Positions 1-6,225 of a stretch of DNA of 8,220 nt are shown piece after piece. Position 1 is the stretch's first letter, and every line of letters starts with the position of its first letter. A model generated the notes under the pieces. The model searched no databases. It was not told where the DNA came from and worked only from the letters and a program-made list of their open reading frames with translations. The position numbers were made by a program, and so were the translations under genes. The stretch spans positions 1 through 8,220 of the forward strand of contig USIZ01000049.1 in assembly GCA_900554855.1 (NCBI GenBank), in the 5' to 3' direction. This stretch comes from an uncultured Eubacteriales bacterium (GTDB lineage Bacteria > Bacillota > Clostridia > Oscillospirales > Oscillospiraceae).

Positions 1-81
1 GGCCCCGCCGCCGACCTGCTGAAGCAGTTCGGCCTGTCCGCGGAGCACATCACCGAGGTCACCGAGGCCTTTGTGAAGTAA
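1..81 (+). CDS. 3' end of a gene, probably transketolase (partial)
   Basis: This is the last 26 codons plus TAA of a gene entering from the left edge. The frame reads GPAADLLKQFGL, then SAEHITEVTEAFVK. The pattern of a short helix followed by a K-x-F-G-[LF]-[ST]-x-[ED] element and a final amphipathic helix resembles the extreme C-terminus of transketolases, including the split C-terminal subunit common in Clostridia. Transketolase moves two-carbon units between sugar phosphates in the non-oxidative pentose phosphate pathway, which would fit with rpe lying nearby on the other strand. With only 26 residues and no catalytic motif visible, the family call is tentative; the reading frame itself is secure because it ends directly before a strong terminator. 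Confidence 0.55.
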   Translation, partial: GPAADLLKQFGLSAEHITEVTEAFVK

Positions 82-96
82 GGTTCTATAAAAATG

Positions 97-137
97 CGGC
101 CCCGAAGGAGGAATCCAAACTCCTTCGGGGCCGTTTT
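97..137 (+). terminator. Rho-independent terminator after the probable transketolase gene
   Basis: A perfect 14-bp GC-rich stem pairs 97-110 with 120-133 around a 9-nt loop, followed by TTTT. It begins 15 bp after the stop codon. An A-run at 90-94 on the other side gives a short U-tract on the minus strand too, so it could also act as a backup terminator for leftward transcription through recR. Confidence 0.9.
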
Positions 138-149
138 CTATGCTATTTA

Positions 150-161
150 AAAGGTACCTTT
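150..161. repeat. 12-bp perfect palindrome between two terminators
   Basis: The sequence AAAGGTACCTTT is a perfect 12-bp palindrome in the AT-rich gap between the plus-strand terminator at 97-137 and the recR-side hairpin at 209-242. No promoter was recognised next to it. It may be chance in an AT-rich spacer, or a protein-binding site; nothing in the sequence decides this. Confidence 0.3.
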
Positions 162-200
162 GTATCTTGCAGCTTCGGCAATATTCAGCAGCACCATATT

Positions 201-242
201 AAAATTTGAACGCGCTCTGACACAGTCGTGCCAGAGCGCGTT
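201..242 (-). terminator. Hairpin terminator downstream of recR
   Basis: A perfect 11-bp stem pairs 209-219 with 232-242 around a 12-nt loop. It begins 16 bp beyond the recR stop codon. On the minus strand the stem is followed by a T-rich stretch (CAAATTTTAAT), moderately good for an intrinsic terminator. On the plus strand it is followed directly by TT, so it may also work weakly in that direction. Confidence 0.7.
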
Positions 243-258
243 TTGCCTCTGTTCTCAA

Positions 259-864
259 TCACAGGATCTCTCGTCTGCCCTCCAGCGCCCGCATCAGCGT
301 GGCGTTGTCGGCGTACTCCAGATGGCTGCCCACCGGAATGCCGTAGGCCAGCCGGGTGATCTTTACCCCGAAGGGCTTCAGCAGCCGGGAGAGGTACATG
401 GCCGTAGCCTCGCCCTCGGTGTCCGGATTAGTGGCCATAATGACCTCCTGCACACCGCCCTGGGCGACCCGCTCCACCAGCTCTTTGATGCGCAGGTCGT
501 CCGGCCCCACCCGATTCATCGGGGAGATCACGCCGTGGAGAACGTGGTACAGGCCATTATATTCGCCGGTGCGCTCCATGGCGATGACATCCTTGGGCTC
601 CGCCACCACGCAGATGGTGTCCTTCTCCCGCTTGTAGCTGGAGCAGATGGCACAGGGGCCGTCACCCTCGGTCAGATTCTGACAGACCGGACAGGTATGC
701 ACCCGATCCTTGGCATCCAGAATGGCCTGGGAAAACTCGGCGGCCTGATCCCGGGGCAGGCCCAGCACATAGAAGGCCAGCCGCTGGGCGCTCTTGGCTC
801 CAATACCGGGCAGACGAGCGAACTGCTCCACCAGTTTTTCCATGGCTGGGGGTAAATACTGCAT
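259..864 (-). CDS. recR: Recombination mediator protein RecR
   Basis: RecR acts with RecO (and RecF) in the cytoplasm to load RecA onto SSB-coated single-stranded DNA at gaps and breaks. The 201-residue length equals that of E. coli RecR. Domains in order: helix-hairpin-helix with LPGIGAKSAQRLAF at about 18-31; a four-cysteine zinc finger with C58, C61, C71 and C74; a Toprim domain from about 84, including the NPDTEGEAT motif; and the C-terminal Walker-B-like LAYGIPVGSHLEY region. The chosen ATG has an AAGGAG ribosome binding site (875-880) that overlaps the rpe stop codon; the internal Met8 has none. In many bacteria recR follows dnaX and ybaB, whereas here it follows rpe by 14 bp and is the last gene of the minus-strand run. 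Identification is secure. Confidence 0.97.
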   Translation of the reverse strand: MQYLPPAMEKLVEQFARLPGIGAKSAQRLAFYVLGLPRDQAAEFSQAILDAKDRVHTCPVCQNLTEGDGPCAICSSYKREKDTICVVAEPKDVIAMERTGEYNGLYHVLHGVISPMNRVGPDDLRIKELVERVAQGGVQEVIMATNPDTEGEATAMYLSRLLKPFGVKITRLAYGIPVGSHLEYADNATLMRALEGRREIL

Positions 865-878
865 AGATGAAAAACTCC

Positions 879-1523
879 TTACACGCGCAGGGCGTCGATG
901 GCGGCGGCGGGATCAGCCGCGCCGAACACTGCGCTTCCGGCCACCAGCACATTGGCGCCGGCTTCCACTGCACTGTGGACGGTCCTGGCGTTGATACCGC
1001 CGTCCACCTCCAGATCGCAGGCCGGGTTATAGCGGTCAATGAGCGTACGCACCTGCCGGATGGTGTCCAGCTGGGACTCCATAAAGGCCTGACCGCCGAA
1101 GCCCGGCTCCACCGTCATGACCAGCACCAGATCCAGCTCCTCCAGATAGGGCAGAATGGCGTTGGGACTGGTGATAGGCCGCAGAGCCACCGCTTTCTTC
1201 ACACCAGCCGCGTCCATGGCATCCAGCGCCCGACGGATACCGCGGGGACTGTCCGCCTCCAGATGAACAGAGATGAGATCTGCACCGGCAGCGGCGAAAT
1301 CATCAATATAGCGCTCCGGCTTCTCGATCATCAGGTGTACATCCAGCATGGCGTCGGTATACTCCCGCACCGCCTTGAGCACCGGCAGACCAAAGGAAAT
1401 ATTGGGCACAAACGCGCCATCCATCACGTCAAAGTGGATGAGGTCGGCATTTTTCACGCTGTCCAGACTTCTGCCCAGCTGGGTGAAATCGGCAGACAGA
1501 ATGGAAGGGGCAATTTTAATCAT
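879..1523 (-). CDS. rpe: Ribulose-phosphate 3-epimerase
   Basis: The enzyme interconverts D-ribulose 5-phosphate and D-xylulose 5-phosphate in the cytosolic pentose phosphate pathway. It is a single (beta/alpha)8 barrel of 214 residues, the usual family length. Family motifs are all present: APSILSADF at the N-terminus; IHFDVMDG with presumed metal ligands H30 and D32; DVHLMI with H63; VEPGFGGQ forming the flexible phosphate-side loop; and LEVDGGI with catalytic D174, followed by the phosphate-binding VLVAGSAVF strand. A GAGAGG ribosome binding site lies 7 nt before the ATG. The gene runs into recR with a 14-bp gap, so the two are probably co-transcribed. The 268 bp upstream separates it from ilvA, and no convincing promoter was identified there. 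Confidence 0.97.
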   Translation of the reverse strand: MIKIAPSILSADFTQLGRSLDSVKNADLIHFDVMDGAFVPNISFGLPVLKAVREYTDAMLDVHLMIEKPERYIDDFAAAGADLISVHLEADSPRGIRRALDAMDAAGVKKAVALRPITSPNAILPYLEELDLVLVMTVEPGFGGQAFMESQLDTIRQVRTLIDRYNPACDLEVDGGINARTVHSAVEAGANVLVAGSAVFGAADPAAAIDALRV

Positions 1524-1657
1524 AGTAAGCCTCTCTTTTCATCTGATTTTCATGCTGCGGTCAACATTTCGCAGATTATGGGTGATACGATATCGGTGTA
1601 GCAGGCAAAGCACAGCGGGCATAGGATGTGCTGCGGGTCGGGCGCGCTTTCGCGTCC

Positions 1658-1722
1658 CGGCCATGCGCCGGACGCCCGTCTCCCGTATCCCGAGACCCGG
1701 CCCAGGCCATGGCGCATGGCCG
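1658..1722. repeat. 12-bp perfect inverted repeat with 41-bp centre
   Basis: CGGCCATGCGCC at 1658-1669 is the exact reverse complement of GGCGCATGGCCG at 1711-1722. The enclosed 41 bp contains a second 5-bp stem, so a branched hairpin could form in RNA of either strand or in extruded DNA. There is no coding potential in it. It could be an interspersed palindromic (REP-like) element or part of a 3' UTR; a genome-wide search would be needed to tell. Confidence 0.55.
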
Positions 1723-1735
1723 CCGCTGATGATAA

Positions 1736-1775
1736 TCTGCGGAAGAGGGTCCCCGTCCGGGCTCTCTTCCGCAGA
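1736..1775 (-). terminator. Hairpin downstream of ilvA, probable terminator
   Basis: A perfect 12-bp stem pairs 1736-1747 with 1764-1775, with a 16-nt GC-rich loop, beginning 16 bp past the ilvA stop. On the minus strand it is followed by TTATC, a weak U-tract, so termination may be incomplete and some transcripts could continue toward rpe and recR. Confidence 0.55.
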
Positions 1776-1791
1776 AGAATTTCAGTTTCGA

Positions 1792-3012
1792 TCAGTCGTA
1801 GAAATCGGCAGTGCCCACCTCATGGGCGTCGTAACCGGCCTCTTTCAGGGCCTCCAGAATGCGTCGCTTGTGGTCAAGCCCGAAGGCCTCCAGCGTCACC
1901 TTCAGTTCCACACCGCTCTGGCGGTTGATGTTGATGAACTGGTTGTGATCCAGCTTGATGATGTTGCCGTTCTCCCGGGCGATGATCTCCGCCACCCGCA
2001 GCAGCTCACCGGGACGGTCGGGCAGCTGGACGGAGAAGGTAAAGATGCGGCCCCGGTTGATCAGGCCGTGCTGGATGAGGGAGGACATGGTGATGACGTC
2101 CATATTGCCGCCGGAGAGGATGCTGACCACGTTCTTGTCCTTGCAGTCCAGATGATTCAGGGCGGCGATGGTGAGCAGACCGGCGTTTTCAACGATCATC
2201 TTGTGCTTCTCGGCCATGTCGAGGAAGGCGTCCACCAGCTCGGTGTCATCAATGGTGATAATCTCGTCGATGTTTTGCTGGATATAAGGGAACACCAGAT
2301 CGCCGGGAGTCTTTACCGCCACGCCGTCGGCGATGGTGGAGATGTTCTCCAGCGTCACCACATGGCCCGCTTCCACACTGGCCTTCATGGAGGCTGCGCC
2401 GGTGGGCTCCACGCCGATGACCTTCACATTGGGGTTGAGCAGCTTGGCCAGCGTACTGACACCGGAGGCCAGACCGCCGCCGCCGATGGGCACCAGAATG
2501 ACGTCCACATCGGGCAGGTTGCGGAAGATCTCATAGGCGATGGTGCCCTGGCCGGTAGCCACGGTCAGATCGTTGAACGGCGGGATGTAGGTCATGCCCT
2601 CGCTCTCGGCCAGTTCCATGGCCTTGGCGGCAGCGTCGTCAAACGTGGAGCCGTGGAGAATGACCTTCGCGCCGTAGCCCTTGGTGTTGTTCACCTTCAG
2701 CATGGGGGTGGTGGTGGGCATGACCACCGTGGCGCTGACGCCTGCATGACGGGCAGCATAGGCCACGCCCTGGGCGTGGTTGCCTGCGGAGGCGGTGATC
2801 AGGCCGAGGGCCTTCTCCTCCTCAGAAAGGGTGCTGATCTTAAAATAGGCGCCGCGGATCTTATAGGCGCCGGTCACCTGCATATTCTCCGGTTTCAGGT
2901 AAACATTGTTGCCGCAGGAAGCCGAAAACGCAGGGGAGTAGATCAGGTTAGTCTCGTTAATGACGCCGGAGAGCACGCTCCGGGCGGATTTAAAGCTGTC
3001 AAGGGTCATCAT
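1792..3012 (-). CDS. ilvA: Threonine ammonia-lyase with C-terminal ACT domain
   Basis: This PLP enzyme deaminates L-threonine to 2-oxobutanoate, the first step toward isoleucine or, in catabolic forms, toward propionate. The catalytic fold-type II domain shows the PLP-lysine motif TGAYKIRGA (Lys51 from this start), SAGNHAQG, the phosphate-binding GGGGLASG loop and LSGGNMD near the domain end. A single ACT domain occupies roughly the last 80 residues (TFSVQLPDRPGELLRVAEII), matching the short ~400-residue class common in Clostridia rather than the longer E. coli IlvA with two ACT-like modules. The ACT domain suggests amino-acid effector control. The frame extends eight codons further to an ATG at 3036, but that start has no ribosome binding site and adds residues unlike the family; AAAAGAGG before Met9 favours 3012, though its spacing of 13 nt is long. 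Serine deamination as a side activity is possible. Confidence 0.93.
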   Translation of the reverse strand: MMTLDSFKSARSVLSGVINETNLIYSPAFSASCGNNVYLKPENMQVTGAYKIRGAYFKISTLSEEEKALGLITASAGNHAQGVAYAARHAGVSATVVMPTTTPMLKVNNTKGYGAKVILHGSTFDDAAAKAMELAESEGMTYIPPFNDLTVATGQGTIAYEIFRNLPDVDVILVPIGGGGLASGVSTLAKLLNPNVKVIGVEPTGAASMKASVEAGHVVTLENISTIADGVAVKTPGDLVFPYIQQNIDEIITIDDTELVDAFLDMAEKHKMIVENAGLLTIAALNHLDCKDKNVVSILSGGNMDVITMSSLIQHGLINRGRIFTFSVQLPDRPGELLRVAEIIARENGNIIKLDHNQFININRQSGVELKVTLEAFGLDHKRRILEALKEAGYDAHEVGTADFYD

Positions 3013-3067
3013 AGGACTTGAAACGCCTCTTTTCATGAGTCAAAATTCATTGGAAATACAACACTTT

Positions 3068-3096
3068 ATTTTACTCAATCCGCCGGGAATTGTCAA
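3068..3096 (-). promoter_or_regulatory. SigmaA-type promoter for ilvA
   Basis: Read on the minus strand, TTGACA (3091-3096) is separated by exactly 17 bp from TAAAAT (3068-3073). The -35 box is a perfect consensus and the -10 box matches 5 of 6. Transcription should begin near 3061, giving a leader of about 25 or 49 nt depending on which ilvA start is used. The leader is too short for a T-box or other riboswitch. Confidence 0.85.
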
Positions 3097-3098
3097 TG

Positions 3099-3112
3099 CG
3101 GCAAAGGTGCCG
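3099..3112. promoter_or_regulatory. Small inverted repeat between divergent promoters, possible operator
   Basis: CGGCA-AAGG-TGCCG is a 5-bp inverted repeat with a 4-bp centre, lying directly beside the ilvA -35 box and 18 bp before the -35 box of the xpaC promoter. Its position would suit a regulator touching both promoters, but the arms are short and chance is a real alternative. Confidence 0.25.
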
Positions 3113-3130
3113 AAATCGTGTTCCTTTTTC

Positions 3131-3159
3131 TTGACACTCCCCTGTGAAAACGGTAGAAT
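3131..3159 (+). promoter_or_regulatory. SigmaA-type promoter for the xpaC-telA-TPM cluster
   Basis: TTGACA (3131-3136) and TAGAAT (3154-3159) are separated by 17 bp. The -35 box is perfect and the -10 box matches 5 of 6. The predicted start near 3166 leaves a leader of about 33 nt carrying the AGGAG ribosome binding site of the first gene. This is a strong housekeeping-type promoter, so basal expression is expected even without stress. Confidence 0.87.
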
Positions 3160-3198
3160 ATTCAATACTAGGTTTACTTAATATCAGGAGTGACGCAC

Positions 3199-3909
3199 AT
3201 GAAAAAACTCAAAAAGCAGCGCAGTGTTGTGCCGGTCTATCTGATCGCTGTGGTGTGGTTCATCGGCGGCTTTTTCTTCCGGGTGCATCGCCCGCTGGGG
3301 TTCGCGGTGCTTGTGGCCATCTCTGCGGCGGTATTTCTGATTGCCCGCCAGATCTGGCGCGACCGCACCATCGTCGTCACCAAACCCGATCCGGAACCGA
3401 GACAGCAGGCCGAGCCAAAGGCCGAAGCAGAACCGACAGCGGCTAAGGCCGAGCCGGAGCAGCCGGAGGATCCCGAGATCGCCGCCCTGCGCCAGGACCG
3501 CGACCGGGCCGTGGGTGAGATGCGCCGCCTGAACGACAGCATTGAGGATCCCACCCTGTCCCGGCAGATCGACCACATTGAGGCCACCACCGGCAAGATC
3601 TTTGCCTATGTGATGGCGCATCCGGATCAGAAAAGCCAGATCCGCCGCTTCCTCAACTACTACCTGCCCACCACCCTAAAACTGCTCAACGCCTATGACC
3701 GGCTGGACGAGGCCGGCATCTCCGGCATCAACATTGACGGAGCCAAGGGCAAGATCAGCGAGGTCATGGCCGCCATCGTCTCCGCCTTTGACCGTCAGCT
3801 GGATGCCCTCTACCAGGGCGAGGTCATGGACATCAACGCAGAGATCAAAGTTTTGCAGAGCCTGCTAACCGGCGACGGTTTGGCCGACGATCAGATGGGC
3901 GGTCACTGA
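3199..3909 (+). CDS. xpaC: XpaC-like membrane protein (5-bromo-4-chloroindolyl phosphate hydrolysis family)
   Basis: This 236-residue protein has a basic N-terminus, two closely spaced membrane segments (about 10-27 and 32-49) joined by a short turn, an acidic Pro/Glu/Ala-rich linker (about 62-92), and a charged helical cytoplasmic domain to the end. That architecture, the conserved-looking DDxID-type helical region (IDHIEATTGKIFAYV, FLNYYLPTTLKLLNAYDRL), and the telA-like neighbour point to the XpaC family, named after a B. subtilis gene linked to indolyl phosphate hydrolysis. No phosphatase motif is visible, so the enzymatic label should not be taken literally. The ATG at 3199 is chosen because AGGAG (3186-3190) lies 8 nt upstream; the in-frame GTG at 3190 overlaps that site. 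It is the first gene of its transcript, 34 bp before telA. Confidence 0.85.
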   Translation: MKKLKKQRSVVPVYLIAVVWFIGGFFFRVHRPLGFAVLVAISAAVFLIARQIWRDRTIVVTKPDPEPRQQAEPKAEAEPTAAKAEPEQPEDPEIAALRQDRDRAVGEMRRLNDSIEDPTLSRQIDHIEATTGKIFAYVMAHPDQKSQIRRFLNYYLPTTLKLLNAYDRLDEAGISGINIDGAKGKISEVMAAIVSAFDRQLDALYQGEVMDINAEIKVLQSLLTGDGLADDQMGGH

Positions 3910-3943
3910 CCGGCTCAGTGAGATACAGATACGGAGGTACCTT

Positions 3944-5122
3944 ATGAACGAACAGGAACACATCCCCCAGCTGACGCTGGATCCGGAGGGCGCCGCCGCG
4001 GCCGCCCAGAGCACCCCTGCCGCCCCCGCCGTCCCCACTCTGACACTGTCGCCCGAGAGCGCGGCACCGACTGAGGCCGAAGCCGTCGATCCCGTCGTTG
4101 TGGATGAGAGTATGCTCACGGAAGAAGAACGCCGGGCCGTGGATGCCTTTGCCGCCAAAATCGACATCACCGACTCCACCCAGGTCATGCAGTACGGCTC
4201 CGCCGCCCAGAAAAACATCGCTCAATTCTCCGAGTCCGCGCTGAGCAGCGTGCGCACCAAGGATCTGGGCACCGTGGGCGACGCACTGAGCAGCCTTGTG
4301 CTGGAGCTCAAGCAGGTCGGCCAGCCCGAGAAGAAGGGCTTCGGCTTCTTCCAGCGCAGCAAGCGCAAAGTGGAGGAGATGAAGGCCCAGTACGCCAAGG
4401 CCGAGGCCAATGTGGACAAGATCGCCGAAATGCTGGAAGGCCATCAGGTCACCCTGATGAAGGATGTGGCCATGCTGGATCAGATGTTTGACCTCAACCA
4501 GCAGTACAGCAAGGAGCTGACCATGTATATCGTGGCCGGCAAGAAGCGTCTGGCCCAGATCCGCACCGGCGAATTGGAGGAGCTGCGCAAAAAGGCAGAG
4601 GCCTCCGGCGCGCAGGAAGATGCTCAGGCCTACAACGACATGGTGAATCTGTGCAACCGCTTCGAGAAGAAGATCCACGATCTGGAGCTCACCCGGGTCA
4701 TCTCCATCCAGATGGGTCCACAGACCCGCCTGCTCCAGAACAACGACACGCTGATGATCGAAAAGATCCAGACCTCTCTGGTAAACACCATCCCGCTGTG
4801 GAAGAGCCAGATGGTGCTGGCTCTGGGTCTGGAGCACTCCCGCCAGGCCACCGCCGCCCAAACCGCGGTCACCAACATGACCAACGACCTGCTGCGCCAG
4901 AACGCGGAAATGCTCCGCATGGGCACCACCGAGACGGCGAAAGAGGCCGAGCGCAGCATTGTGGACATTGAGACGCTTCAGCACACCAATGAGCAGCTCA
5001 TCGCCACGCTGGACGAGGTCATGCAGATCCAGAAGGAGGGCCGCGAAAAGCGCGCCGCCGCCGAGGCGGAGCTGGGCAAGATCGAAGGCGAGCTGAAAAA
5101 GAAGCTGCTCGAGTTGCACTGA
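3944..5122 (+). CDS. telA: TelA-like toxic anion resistance family protein
   Basis: This is a soluble, mostly alpha-helical protein of 392 residues, the normal length for the TelA family (B. subtilis YaaN and YceH, plasmid TelA/KlaA). The first ~55 residues are Ala/Pro-rich, probably disordered, and contain two similar stretches (LTLDPEGAAAA and LTLSPESAAPT). The helical core follows. The best family signature is IQMGPQTRLLQNNDTLM at about 255-271, followed by IQTSLVNTIPLWKSQMVLAL. The C-terminus (about 345-392) looks like coiled coil. There is no signal peptide or membrane segment. GGAGG lies 6 nt before the ATG. Members have been linked to tellurite and cell-wall antibiotic tolerance, but no reaction is known. 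Its place right after an xpaC homologue repeats the xpaC-yaaN order of B. subtilis, which suggests a joint complex at the membrane. Actual tellurite resistance is not implied. Confidence 0.92.
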   Translation: MNEQEHIPQLTLDPEGAAAAAQSTPAAPAVPTLTLSPESAAPTEAEAVDPVVVDESMLTEEERRAVDAFAAKIDITDSTQVMQYGSAAQKNIAQFSESALSSVRTKDLGTVGDALSSLVLELKQVGQPEKKGFGFFQRSKRKVEEMKAQYAKAEANVDKIAEMLEGHQVTLMKDVAMLDQMFDLNQQYSKELTMYIVAGKKRLAQIRTGELEELRKKAEASGAQEDAQAYNDMVNLCNRFEKKIHDLELTRVISIQMGPQTRLLQNNDTLMIEKIQTSLVNTIPLWKSQMVLALGLEHSRQATAAQTAVTNMTNDLLRQNAEMLRMGTTETAKEAERSIVDIETLQHTNEQLIATLDEVMQIQKEGREKRAAAEAELGKIEGELKKKLLELH

Positions 5123-5141
5123 CCCAAACGTATAACCTCAA

Positions 5142-5168
5142 CCGGAACATACACCAATTGGGTTCCGG
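5142..5168 (+). other. Small hairpin in the telA-TPM gap
   Basis: CCGGAAC (5142-5148) pairs with GTTCCGG (5162-5168) over a 13-nt loop that itself contains the palindrome CCAATTGG. No T-run follows, so it is not a good terminator. It may tune message stability or processing between telA and the downstream gene in the 83-bp gap. Confidence 0.4.
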
Positions 5169-5205
5169 CTGATCGACCCCTATGATACCGGAAAGGTGAT
5201 TTTCT

Positions 5206-6213
5206 TTGAAAGCATTGAAAAAATATCCCGTTGCGTGGGCGATCACCGCAGCGGTGATCGTGGTATCCGTTATTTTTGGCATAAAGATGGCCCGGGCGGA
5301 TATGCTGGCTGTCACGCCGGGCAACTGGGTGTGCGACGGCGCAGAGGTGCTCTCCGAAGACACGGAGAACACGGTGCGCACCTACAACACCACATTTGAC
5401 CAGAGCTACTCCGCCTATGTGGCGGTGGCCACGGTGCCTAGTCTGAAGGGCTGGGACGCGGACGCCTACGCTGAGGAGCTGTTCAACCGCTGGAGCCTGC
5501 AGGGCAATGACTTCCTGCTCATGCTGGACATCGGCGGAAACCAGAGCTACCTCTACAATGGCAGCAACTACACCAACTTCAATTTCAGTTCCTATCTGGA
5601 CACCTATGTGAACACCGATTTCTTTGCCGGAAATTATGACGCGGCCGTAACCGGCCTGATGGCCGGCATGGAGAGCTATCTCTCCCAGTACAACGGCGGC
5701 TACTCCCCGGAAAACGGCGTGACCCCCGCTGAGGACACCGGCAATTACACCGACTACGCTCAGATGGAACAGCAAACCAACCTGCTCTCCGGTGTCATCA
5801 TCGTTCTGGCGCTGCTGGCGGTGGTCTACACCCTGCTCTGCTCCATGGAGCGCAGTCGCTACCGCAGCTGGTACAGCCGGTATGGCCGTATGGACACGCC
5901 TCCGGTGGTGTTCACCCCCATCTTCTTCTGGCACCGCCCCGGCAGTATGTGGTGGAACCGGATGCACCATCATCCTCACGGCCCAGGTCCCGGCCCCCAT
6001 TCCGGCGGTCCCGGCGCCGGTCCCCGACCGGGCGCAGGCCCTCGCCCCGGCAGCGGCTTCGGCGGCAGACCCGGCAGCGGTTTCGGCGGAGGTTTTGGCG
6101 GCGGAGGCCGCAGCGGCGGCCATGGCGGAGGCGGCTTCGGCGGCGGGGGCCGCAGCGGTGGCCATGGCGGAGGCGGCTTCGGCGGCGGAGGCCATAGCAG
6201 CGGTCACAGATAA
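5206..6213 (+). CDS. TPM-domain membrane protein with Gly/His-rich repeat tail
   Basis: This 335-residue protein begins with TTG, supported by AAAGGTGAT just upstream (5192-5200), an excellent match to the 16S rRNA 3' end; no nearby ATG competes. It has a signal peptide or anchor (hydrophobic 11-26, possible ARA cleavage at 29-31). An extracytoplasmic TPM (TLP18.3/Psb32/MOLO-1) domain covers about 36-160, with the family-like run VAVATVPSLKGWDADAYAEE, then LFNRWSLQGNDFLLMLDI and FFAGNYDAAVTGLMAGM. One membrane helix (about 193-212) is followed by an Arg-rich border (R216, R218, R221). The tail of ~120 residues carries HHHPH (254-258), a Pro/Gly/His section and Gly-rich repeats. The topology would place the tail in the cytoplasm. 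TPM proteins are tied to membrane-protein quality control and assembly, and some have phosphatase activity; function here is unknown. Probably co-transcribed with telA, 83 bp upstream. Confidence 0.85.
   Translation: MKALKKYPVAWAITAAVIVVSVIFGIKMARADMLAVTPGNWVCDGAEVLSEDTENTVRTYNTTFDQSYSAYVAVATVPSLKGWDADAYAEELFNRWSLQGNDFLLMLDIGGNQSYLYNGSNYTNFNFSSYLDTYVNTDFFAGNYDAAVTGLMAGMESYLSQYNGGYSPENGVTPAEDTGNYTDYAQMEQQTNLLSGVIIVLALLAVVYTLLCSMERSRYRSWYSRYGRMDTPPVVFTPIFFWHRPGSMWWNRMHHHPHGPGPGPHSGGPGAGPRPGAGPRPGSGFGGRPGSGFGGGFGGGGRSGGHGGGGFGGGGRSGGHGGGGFGGGGHSSGHR
6097..6210 (+). repeat. 42-bp tandem repeat encoding a 14-residue Gly-rich unit
   Basis: Two full 42-bp copies (6097-6138 and 6139-6180) and a partial third (6181-6210) lie in frame at the end of the TPM gene. 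Each full copy encodes GGGGRSGGHGGGGF; the last ends GGGGHSSGHR. The two full copies differ at only two bases (6145 is g where 6103 is a; 6159 is t where 6117 is c), both silent, so duplication is recent or kept similar. Copy number may vary between strains. Confidence 0.9.
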
Positions 6214-6225
6214 AATACGCACACT

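Larger units (their letters stand above)
1524..1791. other. Structured GC-rich intergenic region between ilvA and rpe
   Basis: This 268-bp gap holds no credible gene. It contains the ilvA-side hairpin (1736-1775), a long-range 12-bp inverted repeat (1658-1669 with 1711-1722), a small stem inside that loop (1678-1682 with 1692-1696), and a weak stem near rpe (1555-1559 with 1570-1574). The middle part, about 1630-1730, is very GC-rich, while the 120 bp next to rpe is closer to average. The rpe promoter should be here unless rpe is read from ilvA, but no box pair was convincing. Confidence 0.6.

Noticed and set aside
160..855. A 231-codon plus-strand open frame opposite recR.
   Set aside because: It runs through the recR-side hairpin and has no domain or ribosome binding site; recR on the other strand is unmistakable.
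1541..1640. A promoter for rpe on the minus strand using CATAAT as a -10 box.
   Set aside because: No acceptable -35 box was found at 16-18 bp, so I do not list it even though a promoter may be present.
1348..3021. A 557-codon plus-strand open frame antisense to ilvA and part of rpe.
   Set aside because: Its translation is rich in His, Gly, Gln and Asp with no recognisable domain, as expected opposite a GC-rich gene, while the minus strand encodes clear rpe and ilvA.
3037..3061. A T-box or other riboswitch in the ilvA leader.
   Set aside because: The promoter lies so close to the gene that the leader is at most about 50 nt, too short for these elements.
3845..5119. A 424-codon minus-strand open frame opposite telA.
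   Set aside because: Leu/Gly/His-rich mirror of a GC-rich coding region with no ribosome binding site or family motif; the plus strand carries the TelA signature and a good start.
5158..5186. Possible promoter before the TPM gene (TTGGGT, 17 bp, TATGAT).
   Set aside because: The -35 box matches only 3 of 6, and the predicted start would fall inside the ribosome binding site of the gene it should serve.
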